Shown here: positions 1 to 8,997 of the stretch, in pieces
How the letters are laid out: the number at the start of each line of letters is the position of its first letter
Numbering within the stretch: position 1 is the first letter of the stretch
DNA from: Blautia sp.
GTDB taxonomy: Bacteria; Bacillota; Clostridia; Lachnospirales; Lachnospiraceae
Length of the DNA: 64,000 nt
Direction of reading: 5' to 3'
NCBI GenBank assembly: GCA_023663685.1
Contig: JAMPHB010000002.1
Location: 226,392 to 290,391, forward strand
Program-made: the position numbers and the translations under genes
The notes under the pieces: generated by a model
The model's database searches: none
Told to the model about the DNA's origin: nothing
The model's input: only the letters and a program-made list of their open reading frames with translations

Positions 1-319
1 TATTTTTATAAAACGGCAAAACATCTTTCCCTTGCTCAAAGGTATTCCTGTCACGTAGAAGCAACGATACTTCTATATCATTCTCTAAACCAATTCGATT
101 GGCAATTCTGCTAATCTGTCTTCTGTAGCTACAGACTTCTTTCTTGTCGCAATTCATAATGATCATGACATCAATGTCGGATTCGCTGTCAAAATCCCCT
201 CTGGCATAGGAGCCATATAACAGAATCTTATAGATATTTCCTTTCAGCAGCTTCCTTGTTTCTTCCACTATTTCTGCTGTAATGGCATTGATTTCATTCT
301 CACTCTTCTTTTCTAACAT
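1..319 (-). CDS. Nucleotidyltransferase-domain protein (MNT-like), 3' end outside window
   Basis: The frame opens with ATG at 319 behind an AGGAGAGG ribosome site and runs off the left edge without a stop, giving 106 visible residues. It carries the polymerase-beta-type nucleotidyltransferase signature GSYARGDFDSESDID (about residues 36-50), in which GS and the DxD pair form the nucleotide and metal site. Such small stand-alone proteins are usually the MNT half of HEPN/MNT toxin-antitoxin pairs, where MNT adenylylates and silences the HEPN RNase, or antibiotic nucleotidyltransferase relatives. It begins 47 bases after the methyltransferase remnant on the same strand. Whether a HEPN partner follows cannot be seen, because the next gene would lie to the left of the window. 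The family is clear; the exact role is inference. Confidence 0.8.
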   Translation of the reverse strand, partial: MLEKKSENEINAITAEIVEETRKLLKGNIYKILLYGSYARGDFDSESDIDVMIIMNCDKKEVCSYRRQISRIANRIGLENDIEVSLLLRDRNTFEQGKDVLPFYKN

Positions 320-366
320 ATACCATGCTTCCTCTCCTGAATACTGGACATGATTCTTTCTAAGTC

Positions 367-1405
367 TCAAAGCACTTTTACCCTGGTATCCGGTGCCAGC
401 ATCTTGAAAATTTCTCCCACATTAATTTTGGAAGGACTGCTTGCAAAACTGGAATCTCTGAATACTGCACGAAGCGGCCGCATTCTTGCGATTGCTTTTA
501 TAACAGAATCTGGTATGGACTCATCAAAACAGGCAATCAAATCCCCATCATTATAATTATGCACCGTATACCCTTCGATATTCTCAGAAGAATAAGGCAA
601 GGAGAGTGGAATTCCCCATTCCAGTAAGCAGCCAAAGAGCAAGTCTAAATCTGTACGGTCTTCTTTTATATTGGATTCAAGAACATCTAAAAGATTTTGG
701 CTGTATTCATCTGGGTTGTAGTAAACATCTTTCATGTTGGAATCCGCCAATTTGAATACGCGGAAACCAATGTCAAGATCTTTTGTTGCAGGCAGATTCT
801 CTGCTTTGATTTTATCACCAGCTCGGCGAATTCGTTCTTTGCCAATTTCGCAGATATTTTTATAACCAGTATTATATGCTTCCGATAATTCATCACAAAG
901 TTCTGGCAGTTGAACCATTATAAATTTACGATGCCCTCCGTCTTCTGCATTAAGTTTTAACACAGCATGGGCTGTTGTAGCAGATCCTGAAAAGAAATCA
1001 AGAATAGTACATTCGGGGGTTCCATTTATACGCATCAAATGCAAAATCAAGGATAAAGGTTTCGGATAATCAAAATATTTCCCACCAAAAATGTCCATGA
1101 CCTCTCTTGTACCTCTTGCAGAGTTTGCCCCTTCTATATTAAGCAAATTTTGAAAGGGCAATGAGCGTTGAATGGGTCTGTTTTCATTATCCACTTTCTC
1201 ATATTGCTTGAAGTAAATCGACCAACTGGCGTCACTCTTCTTCATAACAATAAAGCCATTTTTAATTCCCCATTCAACTTTTGAAGCGGACCATCTCCAA
1301 TTCCAATGTTCCTGCTTTTCTAAAAGTCCACCTGGATATACCAGAGAACCATCAGGAGCTGCAATTGCATAGTTAAGTGCATCTGAATAATTGATGGTGC
1401 GAGCC
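367..1405 (-). pseudogene. 5'-truncated type III restriction-modification DNA methyltransferase (Mod)
   Basis: The first in-frame ATG gives 292 residues from 1245, but the frame is open and still recognisably Mod-like up to about 1400 (residues such as NYSDALNYAIAAPDGSLVYP), where an in-frame TAA stops it. The S-adenosylmethionine motif I, LDFFSGSATTAHAV, is present, followed by a typical Mod C-terminal region. The N-terminal half with the catalytic DPPY motif is missing, so the protein should be inactive. No Res subunit follows; a nucleotidyltransferase gene does. The 5' break coincides with a hicA fragment, so this looks like a recombination scar. Base composition is richer in AT than the operon to the right, which fits acquired DNA. 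Confidence 0.82.
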
Positions 1406-1468
1406 CTTTTGCTTTACTTGATACCAGCCATCTTTTAATATTATAATCTCAATTTCTCTAAACCTCAC
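1373..1468 (-). pseudogene. 5' fragment of a hicA-type toxin gene fused to the mod remnant
   Basis: A GTG at 1468, seven bases after AGGGG, opens a 31-codon frame whose first 26 residues match the HicA (YcfA-like) N-terminus: VRFREIEIIILKDGWYQ followed by VKQKGSHHQ. DGWY and the catalytic-His signature GSHHQ are diagnostic of this mRNA-interferase family. After GSHHQ (near 1391) the match stops and the frame ends at 1373, while the methyltransferase remnant opens in another frame from the same bases. The rest of HicA and any HicB antitoxin are absent. It was recognised by eye from family knowledge; the short length keeps confidence moderate. Confidence 0.62.
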
Positions 1469-1583
1469 TCATACACCCCTGCTTATTCATGGCAGCTCTC
1501 CCTCTCCAAGATTTGAGTACATTGTAATACGCATGGCACGCATCGTCAACAATCTTATTTCTGCAAAAGTCGCACAACTTCAA
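1458..1583 (-). CDS. Possible 41-residue Cys-containing small protein
   Basis: A TTG at 1583 follows GGAG by nine bases and opens 41 codons to TAG at 1458. The product starts MKLCDFCRNKI, with a CxxC pair and two further Cys, so a small zinc-binding fold is conceivable. Its last 11 bases overlap the start of the hicA fragment, an arrangement typical of translationally coupled pairs. I do not recognise the family, and it could be the tail of an older gene or a chance frame. Its position between lgt and the hicA/mod scar makes it part of the accessory island. Confidence 0.3.
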   Translation of the reverse strand: MKLCDFCRNKIVDDACHAYYNVLKSWRGRAAMNKQGCMSEV

Positions 1584-1603
1584 TTTTTAATACTCCAGCC
1601 GGT

Positions 1604-2482
1604 TCATTCATTACCATTCTCCCCTGCCTTTTTCCGCTGGCGCAGCCGCCAGACAATCAGCCAGACTGCAGCCGATACGGCAAGGAGCGCCGAGAGAGCC
1701 CTGGAGACCGGATAGCCGATGAACGGGAGAAGAAGCTGGTCTGTGCGCAGCGACTCAATCCAGAAGCGGCCTATGCCGTATCCCAGCAGATAGAAAAGGA
1801 AAACCTCCCCGTCAAAACGCTTATGCTTCGTGTAGAAAATCAGGAGAAAGAGAAGCACAAGGTTCCAGAGGGATTCATACAGAAAGGTGGGGTGCACCTG
1901 AATGTACTCTGCGCCGTCCACAACAAGGGCATTCGACAGCATGGCATCTGTCACCTCCGAGCTCCTGACCGCCGAGAGGGGAAGCTGCATGGCAAGGAGA
2001 TTGTCCGTGTAGTCGCCAAATGCCTCCCGGTTGAAAAAATTCCCCCAGCGGCCGATGACCTGGCCTAAAATCAGCCCGAGCACCGCCGTGTCCAGAAGCA
2101 GGCCAAAGGAGAGCTTCTTCACTCTTGAGAAAACAAATATAGTAAGCACCGCGGCGATCACGCCGCCATAAATGGCAAGTCCCCCCTCCCGCACCTTTAG
2201 AATACTGACGAGGTCGTTTTTGTACAAATCCCAGCGGAAGGCCACATAATACAGTCTCGCTCCCACAAGCGCAAACAAGATTGCATACACTGCCAGATCA
2301 AAGTAGACGTCGGGATTCTGCCCCGTCCGCTTCGCCATCCATGCCGCAATGCCGATCCCCGCCATCATACCGACTGCAATGACAATCCCGTAATAGGCAA
2401 TGGAAAAATCGCCGATTAGAATGTTTTTTCCCACATGCTCCAGATAAATGTGCAGATGCGGAAAGTTGATATTGTAATCCAT
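1604..2482 (-). CDS. lgt: Prolipoprotein diacylglyceryl transferase
   Basis: This is a 292-residue polytopic membrane enzyme that transfers diacylglycerol from phosphatidylglycerol to the lipobox Cys of prolipoproteins, the first step of lipoprotein maturation. The Lgt signature GRWGNFFNREAFG lies at residues 144-156, with HPTFLYESLWN and GRFWIESLRTDQ further on supplying the conserved Tyr/Arg positions. About seven hydrophobic segments are visible. ATG follows AGGGGAAGAGT. It is the last gene of the leftward plsX-to-lgt run, 18 bases after ilvA. Length is normal for the family, with a short basic tail. No terminator is obvious after it; acquired remnants follow. Confidence 0.97.
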   Translation of the reverse strand: MDYNINFPHLHIYLEHVGKNILIGDFSIAYYGIVIAVGMMAGIGIAAWMAKRTGQNPDVYFDLAVYAILFALVGARLYYVAFRWDLYKNDLVSILKVREGGLAIYGGVIAAVLTIFVFSRVKKLSFGLLLDTAVLGLILGQVIGRWGNFFNREAFGDYTDNLLAMQLPLSAVRSSEVTDAMLSNALVVDGAEYIQVHPTFLYESLWNLVLLFLLIFYTKHKRFDGEVFLFYLLGYGIGRFWIESLRTDQLLLPFIGYPVSRALSALLAVSAAVWLIVWRLRQRKKAGENGNE

Positions 2483-2500
2483 ACTCTTCCCCTCTGGCTC

Positions 2501-3712
2501 CTAGATTACGGTGCGCACGGTCTTCGGCTTATACCCGGCCTGCTCCAGCGCCTTTAGAATCTGCTTTTTGTGCTCCGTTCCAAAACACTCCAGGGTAATC
2601 CGAAGCTCCACCGCCGCGTTCCGGTTGGTGGTCACGAACTGGTTGTGCTCCAGCTTGATAACATTGCCCTGCTTTTCTGCAAGGGTCTCCGAAACCTTCG
2701 CCAGCTCTCCCGGCCTGTCGGGAAGCAGCACCGATACCGTAAAGATGCGATCCCTGAAAATAAGCCCCTGCTGCACGACAGAGGACATGGTGATCACGTC
2801 CATGTTGCCGCCGCTCAGTATCGCCACCACGCGCTTGTCAGAGACGTCCAAATGCTTTAATGCCGCCACCGTGAGAAGCCCGGAATTCTCTACGATCATC
2901 TTGTGGTTTTCCACCATATCCAGAAAACTCACAATCAGCTCATCGTCCGTGACTGTGAGAATATCGTCCAGATTCTTCTGGATATAGGGGAAAATACTGC
3001 TCCCCGGAGTCTTGACTGCGGTGCCGTCTGCGATGGTGTTCACATTGGGAAGCGTCGTCACCTTCCCCGCCGCAAAGGACGCCTGCATACAGTTTGCCCC
3101 CGCCGGTTCCACGCCGATTACCCGGATTTTTGGATTGAGGAGTTTTGCCAGGGTGGAGACGCCGGTTGCCAGCCCGCCCCCGCCGATGGGCACTAAAATA
3201 TATTCCACCAGCGGCAGCTCCTTAAAAATCTCCATGGCAATCGTTCCCTGCCCGGTGGCCACCGCCAGATCGTCAAAGGGATGAATAAAGGTATAGCCCT
3301 CCTTCTCCGCCAGCTCCATTGCCTTGGCGCATGCCTCATCATACACATCCCCGTGGAGCACCACCTCCGCGCCGTAGCTCTTCGTCCGGTTCACCTTGAT
3401 TAAGGGCGTGGTGTTGGGCATCACGATCACTGCCTTGCAGCCGTAGCACTTTGCCGCGTAGGCCACGCCCTGCGCGTGGTTGCCCGCAGATGCGGTGATG
3501 AGTCCCCGCCTGCGCTCCTCCTCTGTCAGTGTGCTGATCTTATAATAAGCGCCCCGCACCTTGTACGCTCCGGTAAACTGCATATTCTCCGGCTTTAAGT
3601 ACACCTTGTTGCCCGTCTGCGCACTCAGAAAATCGCTGAATACCAGCTTTGTCTCCAGCGTAACCTCCCGCACCTTCTCGCTTGCTTCCTCAAATCTGTC
3701 AAGTGTCAACAT
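2501..3712 (-). CDS. ilvA: Threonine ammonia-lyase with C-terminal ACT domain
   Basis: A 403-residue PLP enzyme that deaminates threonine to 2-oxobutanoate, feeding isoleucine synthesis or threonine catabolism. The PLP lysine is K51 in FTGAYKVRGAYYK, and the glycine loop GGGGLATG lies near residues 177-184. The last 75 or so residues (VSVLLPDRPGELAKV onward) form one ACT domain, a ligand-sensing module. That architecture is the roughly 400-residue form common in Firmicutes, shorter than the two-ACT-repeat biosynthetic E. coli IlvA. The gene starts five bases after the ftsY stop, with the ribosome site inside the ftsY tail, so it is cotranscribed with ftsY and smc. Whether it works in biosynthesis or degradation cannot be told from sequence. 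Confidence 0.94.
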   Translation of the reverse strand: MLTLDRFEEASEKVREVTLETKLVFSDFLSAQTGNKVYLKPENMQFTGAYKVRGAYYKISTLTEEERRRGLITASAGNHAQGVAYAAKCYGCKAVIVMPNTTPLIKVNRTKSYGAEVVLHGDVYDEACAKAMELAEKEGYTFIHPFDDLAVATGQGTIAMEIFKELPLVEYILVPIGGGGLATGVSTLAKLLNPKIRVIGVEPAGANCMQASFAAGKVTTLPNVNTIADGTAVKTPGSSIFPYIQKNLDDILTVTDDELIVSFLDMVENHKMIVENSGLLTVAALKHLDVSDKRVVAILSGGNMDVITMSSVVQQGLIFRDRIFTVSVLLPDRPGELAKVSETLAEKQGNVIKLEHNQFVTTNRNAAVELRITLECFGTEHKKQILKALEQAGYKPKTVRTVI

Positions 3713-3717
3713 CTCTT

Positions 3718-4659
3718 CTATCCTTCCTTACTAAACAATGCATCTACAAACTCGTTTGGGTCAAACTTCTGCAGATCGTCGATCGTCTCTCCCACACCGA
3801 TATACTTTACCGGCACGCCGAGCTCCGACTGAATGGCTACCGCGATTCCTCCCTTGGCCGTACCGTCCATCTTTGTCAGAACGATACCGGAAATACTGGC
3901 CACATCGGAAAATTCCTTCGCCTGCACCAGCGCATTCTGTCCGGTGGTCGCATCCAAAACCACGAGAGTCTCCCTGTAGGCCTCCGGGTATTCCCTCTCC
4001 AAAATCCTATTGATTTTCCCCAGCTCGTTCATCAGGTTCTTTTTATTGTGGAGCCGTCCTGCGGTGTCCACGAGAAGAACGTCGGCGTTCCTCGCTTTTG
4101 CCGCCGCCACTGCATCGTAGACTACGGAGCCGGGATCCGCCCCCTCGGTTCCGCCAATCATATCCACGTCTGCACGCTTCGCCCATTCCTTCAGCTGATC
4201 GCCTGCGGCCGCCCGGAAGGTATCCGCCCCCGCAATGACCACCCGTTTTCCCTGCTGGCACAGCTTTCCTGCCAGCTTTCCGGTAGTCGTGGTCTTTCCC
4301 ACGCCGTTTACGCCGATCACCAGCACGACCGCCCGCTCCTCCTCGAAGCGGTAGGCCGTCTCTCCCACCTGCATCTGCTCCTTGATGCTGTCGATCAAAA
4401 GCTGCTTACAGTCTGCGGGCTCCTTAATGTGCTGTTCCTTTACCTTCGCCCGCAGCTCCTCCAGTATATTTTCCGTGGCGCGAACGCCCAGATCTCCCAT
4501 GATCAGGATTTCCTCCAGCTCCTCGTAAAATTCATCGTCAATCTTTGAAAAGCCGGAAAATACTGCATCTATGCCGGATACGATGTTGTCCCTCGTCTTG
4601 GTCAGCCCCTCCACCAGCCGGCTGAAAAAGCCTTTTTTCTTCTTTACCTCTTCCTCCAT
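3718..4659 (-). CDS. ftsY: Signal recognition particle receptor FtsY
   Basis: This 313-residue SRP GTPase receives the SRP-ribosome complex at the membrane during cotranslational insertion. A short Lys-rich start and helical N domain (to about residue 105) precede the G domain. Visible motifs are P-loop GVNGVGKTTTTGKLA (from residue 116), DTAGR (about 199) and TKMDGTAKGG (about 262). It lacks the long acidic A domain of E. coli FtsY, as usual in Firmicutes. It starts 13 bases after the smc stop, with AGGAAGGAG before the ATG. The smc-ftsY neighbourhood is conserved in Firmicutes; here ilvA follows instead of ylxM-ffh. Confidence 0.98.
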   Translation of the reverse strand: MEEEVKKKKGFFSRLVEGLTKTRDNIVSGIDAVFSGFSKIDDEFYEELEEILIMGDLGVRATENILEELRAKVKEQHIKEPADCKQLLIDSIKEQMQVGETAYRFEEERAVVLVIGVNGVGKTTTTGKLAGKLCQQGKRVVIAGADTFRAAAGDQLKEWAKRADVDMIGGTEGADPGSVVYDAVAAAKARNADVLLVDTAGRLHNKKNLMNELGKINRILEREYPEAYRETLVVLDATTGQNALVQAKEFSDVASISGIVLTKMDGTAKGGIAVAIQSELGVPVKYIGVGETIDDLQKFDPNEFVDALFSKEG

Positions 4660-4672
4660 ACCATACTCCTTC

Positions 4673-7600
4673 CTACTCGTCCAGATCGTCCTCGATCAGA
4701 TTCACAGACACGAGGGTCGATACCCCCTTTTCCTGCATCGTGATCCCATAGAGACGGTCCGCCGCCGTCATCGTTCCGCGGCGGTGGGTAATGACAATAA
4801 ACTGGGTATTCATTGTCAGCTTTTTAAGATAGCTGGCAAACCTCGTCACGTTCGAATCGTCTAAAGCCGCCTCGATCTCGTCCAAAAGACAGAATGGCGA
4901 AGGCTTTAGCGCCTGGATTGCAAAGAGCAGGGCAATGGCCGTCAGCGCCTTCTCTCCGCCGGACAACTGCATCATATTCTGCAGCTTCTTTCCCGGCGGC
5001 TGCGCAATGATGCGGATTCCGCACTCTAAAATATCCTCGTCCTCCACGAGCTCTAAAGTGCCGTGCCCGCCGCCGAAAAGCTGCCTGAAGGAAGCGTCAA
5101 ACTCCCGCTGGATATCCGCAAATTTTTCCGTAAACTGGGTGCGCATTCCCTCATCCAGCTCCTCGATGAGATGCATCAGGGTCTGCTCCGCCTCCACCAG
5201 ATCGTCATGCTGGGACTTCATGGAGCTGTAGCGCTGGGAGATCTCCTTATAATCCTCGATGGCGTTGACATTGACGTCCCCAAGCTTTCGAATCTCGTCC
5301 TTGATTTCCGCAATCATTCTCTTTAAAGCCGCAAGATCCTCATAGGCGGCATTCTTAAGCTCCCGTGCGGCATGGGGCGTCAGTTCGTACTCCTCCCAGA
5401 GATAGTTCGTCAGCTGCTCCGCGGACTCCTGCAGCTTTTCCCTCTGATTATTCAGTCTGAAAAGCTCCTTATCCAGCTCGCCCTGACGCTTTGCAATCTC
5501 CTCCTGCCGCTGGAAAAATCCCTTGTGCTCCGCCGCCATGCGCTCCTTTTCTTCCTGCTTTTGCTTAAGCTCTTCTTCCATCCGCAGGCGTGAATCTGCA
5601 GATGCAAGAATTGTCTTTTTGATTTCCTCGATATCCGCCTGCTTCTTTTGGATATCTTCCTTAGAATGCTTTGCGTTCTCCTGCACCTCTGTACTCTCAG
5701 CGTCAAACTTTGCAAGTTCCCCGTTGATACGGTCGATATTCTCCTGCGTAAACGCGGCGCTCTGTTTTAGGTTCGCCAGATCAATCGCCATGCGGGAGAC
5801 CTCTTCGCTGACAGAGCCAGCCAGCCCGGACTGCTGCGCGATCACCTCACGGTAATGCTTCGCCTCCTCACCGATGGCCGCCTCTCTTTCCTTCGTGTAC
5901 GCAATCTCCTCCTGAATCTTTTTCTTATTGCCCCTGATTTCCTCAATCTGGCTCTCCATGCGGGCGCTCTCCTCCATGAGGCCGGAGAATACCTCCTCGC
6001 TCTCATCGTGCTGCTGCCTCGCCCTGTCCACATTCATCTGCGCCGTATTCTGCAGGATATACTGCTGCTGCAGCTCCTCCTTCACTTCTGCCAGCTCGTC
6101 CGCCGCAAGCTCAATGGCGGTGGCAATCTCCTCCTTCCGCTCCCTTCGCTCTTCAAGGCCGGCCTTTAAGCTCGCAAGCTTTTTTTCCAGCTCCTCGATC
6201 TGACGGTTTCTGGCCAGAAGATTGGCCGAATTCTTAAATGCCCCTCCGGTCATGGAACCGCCGGGACTTAAGTACTCTCCCTCCAGTGTCACAATATGCA
6301 GGCTGTAATGATGCTTTCTCGCCAGCGCAATGGCATGATCCACCGTATCCACCAGAAGCACCCGGCCGAGAAGATAGGCCACCACCTCCTCATATCTGCT
6401 GTCGCATTTCACGAGCCTGTTCGCCATACCGATGACGCCCACCTCCCCAAGAGCCGCCTCATTTTTTGAATTTGCCCTGGCGGTGACGCTGGTGAGCGGT
6501 AAAAAGGTCGCCCGCCCCAGACGGTTCTCCTTCAAAAAAGCAATCATTTTCTTGGCGGTATCCTCGTCCTCCGTGACAATGTTCTGGATATTGCCGCTTA
6601 AGGCTGTCTCAATGGCCGTCTCGTACTTTTTCTCCACCTGGATCAGGTCGGAGACAACGCCCAGGATTCCCGGATACTTCGCCTTCTGCTCCATGACCCG
6701 CCGGATGCTGTTGCCGTATCCGTCGTAGCGTTCCGCAATGTTTTTGAGGGATTCCAGGCGGGAATGCTGCTTTAAATAATCCGCCTGCTCCTCCTCCAAA
6801 AGGCGGCTGTTTTCATGGCTCTTATAACGCCACTCCTTCTCCTTTTCCTCCAGCCCCCGTTCCACATCCTGCAGCTTTTCGATACGGCTGTTGACCTCCT
6901 CCAGCTCCTTCTCCTTTTCCTCCAGCGCCGCCACCAGATCCGCCTCCTGCGTCTTTCTGTCCAAAAGCCGCTTGCTAAGCTCCGCCTTGCGGATATTCAT
7001 CTGCTCCAGCATGGTGTCACAGCGCTGCTGGCCGGACTGGGTCTGCGCCTTATTGTTCAAAAGCTCCAAAAGCTCCCTGCGCCCCCGCTCAAGCTCCTCA
7101 TTGCAATGGGCAATCTGATCCTGAATGGCCGTAAGCTCGTCCCTTGCTGCGCTCTCCTTGCCCGTCAGAGCCGCAAGCTCAGCGTCCTCCTTTGCCTTTT
7201 TCTCATCATAGGCGCTTCTTGCGGCAAGACGCTGCTCCTTCTCCGACGCAATGGCGGCAAGCCTGCTTTTCATGTGTTCGTCCGACATCTCCGCCGTGTG
7301 AATCTGTTCTGTCAGAATCCGAATCTGGCTCTCAAGCTTTTCCCGCATCACCGAGGTACCGCTCAGCTCCTCCCGGATGCTCTCGATGCTTACGTCCATT
7401 TCTGCGATTGCCTTTTCCCGCTCCGCGTATTCGGCCTTTATTTGCTCATAGGCGGCGCTGGTTTCGCCAAGCTCCGCCTCCGTCAGCCGGTACTTCTCCT
7501 CCTGCTCCTTTGCGTCTGTCTCGATTCTGGCGGACTCGAGCAGGAACATATTGACGTCGTAATCCTTTAGCTCGCTCTTCTTTTTCAGATAGGTCTTTGC

Positions 7601-8233
7601 CTTCTCAGACTGCTGCTCCAACGGCCCTACCTGCCGTTCCAGCTCCGCTAAAATATCGTTTACGCGCACCAGATTCTCCCGCTCGCTGTCCAACTTTTTC
7701 TGGGCGGTCACCTTGCGCTTTTTAAATTTAACAATGCCCGCGGCCTCATCAAAGAGCTCCCTGCGCTCCTCCGGCTTACCGCTTAAGATTCTGTCAATCT
7801 GTCCCTGCCCGATAATGGAGTATCCCTCTTTCCCGATACCTGTGTCATAGAAGAGCTCCGCCACTTCCTTTAGACGGCAGGGACTCCCGTTGATCAGATA
7901 CTCACTCTCACCGGAGCGGTACAGCCGCCGCGCCACCGTGACCTCCCCGTAGTCAATATCCAGCTGGTGATCCGAATTGTCGAGCGTGATGGCCACATAG
8001 GCATAGCTTAAGGGCTTGCGGTTTTCCGTCCCCGCAAAAATGACGTCCTGCATGGAGGCTCCGCGAAGCTGCTTCACCGACTGCTCTCCCAGCACCCAGC
8101 GCACCGCATCCGCCACATTGCTCTTGCCGCTGCCGTTGGGACCCACGATGCCCGTAATTCCATTATGAAAATCAAAAATGATTTTGTTGGCAAAGGATTT
8201 GAATCCGTGTACCTCGATACTCTTTAAATACAT
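4673..8233 (-). CDS. smc: Chromosome segregation protein SMC
   Basis: A 1186-residue SMC ATPase that, with ScpA and ScpB, loads on DNA and extrudes loops to condense and separate chromosomes. Domains in order are: head N-half with Walker A GPNGSGKSN (residues 31-39), a long coiled coil, a hinge around residues 510-660, the returning coiled coil, and the head C-half with signature LSGGEKALTAIALLFAI and Walker B CLLDEIEAALDD. Length matches the bacterial family. The start is three bases from the rnc stop, so translation is probably coupled. No frameshift is seen. Confidence 0.98.
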   Translation of the reverse strand: MYLKSIEVHGFKSFANKIIFDFHNGITGIVGPNGSGKSNVADAVRWVLGEQSVKQLRGASMQDVIFAGTENRKPLSYAYVAITLDNSDHQLDIDYGEVTVARRLYRSGESEYLINGSPCRLKEVAELFYDTGIGKEGYSIIGQGQIDRILSGKPEERRELFDEAAGIVKFKKRKVTAQKKLDSERENLVRVNDILAELERQVGPLEQQSEKAKTYLKKKSELKDYDVNMFLLESARIETDAKEQEEKYRLTEAELGETSAAYEQIKAEYAEREKAIAEMDVSIESIREELSGTSVMREKLESQIRILTEQIHTAEMSDEHMKSRLAAIASEKEQRLAARSAYDEKKAKEDAELAALTGKESAARDELTAIQDQIAHCNEELERGRRELLELLNNKAQTQSGQQRCDTMLEQMNIRKAELSKRLLDRKTQEADLVAALEEKEKELEEVNSRIEKLQDVERGLEEKEKEWRYKSHENSRLLEEEQADYLKQHSRLESLKNIAERYDGYGNSIRRVMEQKAKYPGILGVVSDLIQVEKKYETAIETALSGNIQNIVTEDEDTAKKMIAFLKENRLGRATFLPLTSVTARANSKNEAALGEVGVIGMANRLVKCDSRYEEVVAYLLGRVLLVDTVDHAIALARKHHYSLHIVTLEGEYLSPGGSMTGGAFKNSANLLARNRQIEELEKKLASLKAGLEERRERKEEIATAIELAADELAEVKEELQQQYILQNTAQMNVDRARQQHDESEEVFSGLMEESARMESQIEEIRGNKKKIQEEIAYTKEREAAIGEEAKHYREVIAQQSGLAGSVSEEVSRMAIDLANLKQSAAFTQENIDRINGELAKFDAESTEVQENAKHSKEDIQKKQADIEEIKKTILASADSRLRMEEELKQKQEEKERMAAEHKGFFQRQEEIAKRQGELDKELFRLNNQREKLQESAEQLTNYLWEEYELTPHAARELKNAAYEDLAALKRMIAEIKDEIRKLGDVNVNAIEDYKEISQRYSSMKSQHDDLVEAEQTLMHLIEELDEGMRTQFTEKFADIQREFDASFRQLFGGGHGTLELVEDEDILECGIRIIAQPPGKKLQNMMQLSGGEKALTAIALLFAIQALKPSPFCLLDEIEAALDDSNVTRFASYLKKLTMNTQFIVITHRRGTMTAADRLYGITMQEKGVSTLVSVNLIEDDLDE

Positions 8234-8236
8234 ATC

Positions 8237-8932
8237 TTATTCTATGCTCCGTTTTTCTTTCTGCAGCTGCAGAAGCGCATGGTAAGCCGCCTGCTGCTCC
8301 GCTCCCTTCTTGCTGTGACCGCTTCCCTCACCCACGCAGCGGTCGTCCACATACACCTCTACCGTAAAGCTCTTGTCATGGTCGGGGCCGGATTCCCCTG
8401 TCAGCACATAACGAAGGCTTTCGTGCTCGCTCTGCACGACCTCCTGCAAAGTAGTCTTGCTATCATAAAAGAGCTGCTTATGTTCAATGTCCGTCAGGAT
8501 ATATTTTAACACAAATTCTTTTGCATTAGCAAAACCACCATCCAGATAGATGGCGCCAATCACTGCCTCTAAGGCATCTGACAGAATAGAGTCCCGCGAC
8601 CGTCCTCCGGTGTGATCCTCCCCCCTGCCGAGAAGCAGATACCGTCCCAGATCCATCTGTCTCGTGCACTGCGCCAGCGTAGGTTCGCAGACAATGCTTG
8701 CCCGCAGCTTCGTCAGCTCCCCCTCTGGAAGCTGTGGATAATTGCAATACAAATAATCGCTGCATATAATCTCCAGCACCGCATCTCCCAAAAACTCCAG
8801 CCGCTCATTGTCGGAGAGCTTTTTCATATGTCTTTCATGGGCGTAGGAGCTGTGTGTCAGCGCCTGCCGCAAAAGCCCCTCGCTCTGGAAGCGGTAGCCG
8901 ATTACCTCCTGAAATTCCTTAATACTCTGCAT
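8237..8932 (-). CDS. rnc: Ribonuclease III
   Basis: RNase III cleaves double-stranded RNA in rRNA precursors and mRNAs. The catalytic signature NERLEFLGDAVLE (about residues 43-55) holds the metal-binding acidic residues, and a double-stranded-RNA-binding domain occupies about residues 155-228. An upstream ATG at 8950 is possible, but AGAGGAG sits five bases before the ATG at 8932, so the shorter 231-residue form is preferred. It lies between acpP and smc, as in many bacteria. A strong hairpin in the acpP-rnc gap could be a self-cleavage site, since RNase III commonly controls its own message. Confidence 0.97.
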   Translation of the reverse strand: MQSIKEFQEVIGYRFQSEGLLRQALTHSSYAHERHMKKLSDNERLEFLGDAVLEIICSDYLYCNYPQLPEGELTKLRASIVCEPTLAQCTRQMDLGRYLLLGRGEDHTGGRSRDSILSDALEAVIGAIYLDGGFANAKEFVLKYILTDIEHKQLFYDSKTTLQEVVQSEHESLRYVLTGESGPDHDKSFTVEVYVDDRCVGEGSGHSKKGAEQQAAYHALLQLQKEKRSIE

Positions 8933-8960
8933 ACTGTCTCCTCTGTGCATTATCAGACGA

Positions 8961-8989
8961 AGAAGGAGCCCGTCCCCCGGACTCCTTCT
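8961..8989 (-). promoter_or_regulatory. Intercistronic hairpin between acpP and rnc
   Basis: On the transcribed strand AGAAGGAGTCCG pairs with CGGGCTCCTTCT around a five-base GGGGA loop, giving 12 base pairs with one G-U. The T-rich tail is weak (TTCG), so it is not a convincing full terminator. It may stabilise the acpP message end, partly attenuate transcription, or be cut by RNase III itself. Confidence 0.6.
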
Positions 8990-8997
8990 CCTATTGG

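Noticed and set aside
67-319. HEPN/MNT pair
   Set aside because: Only the nucleotidyltransferase half is in the window; a partner cannot be claimed.
6815-7570. Long plus-strand frame of 251 codons opposite smc
   Set aside because: Leu/Gln-rich product typical of the antisense of a coiled-coil gene; smc on the minus strand is unambiguous.
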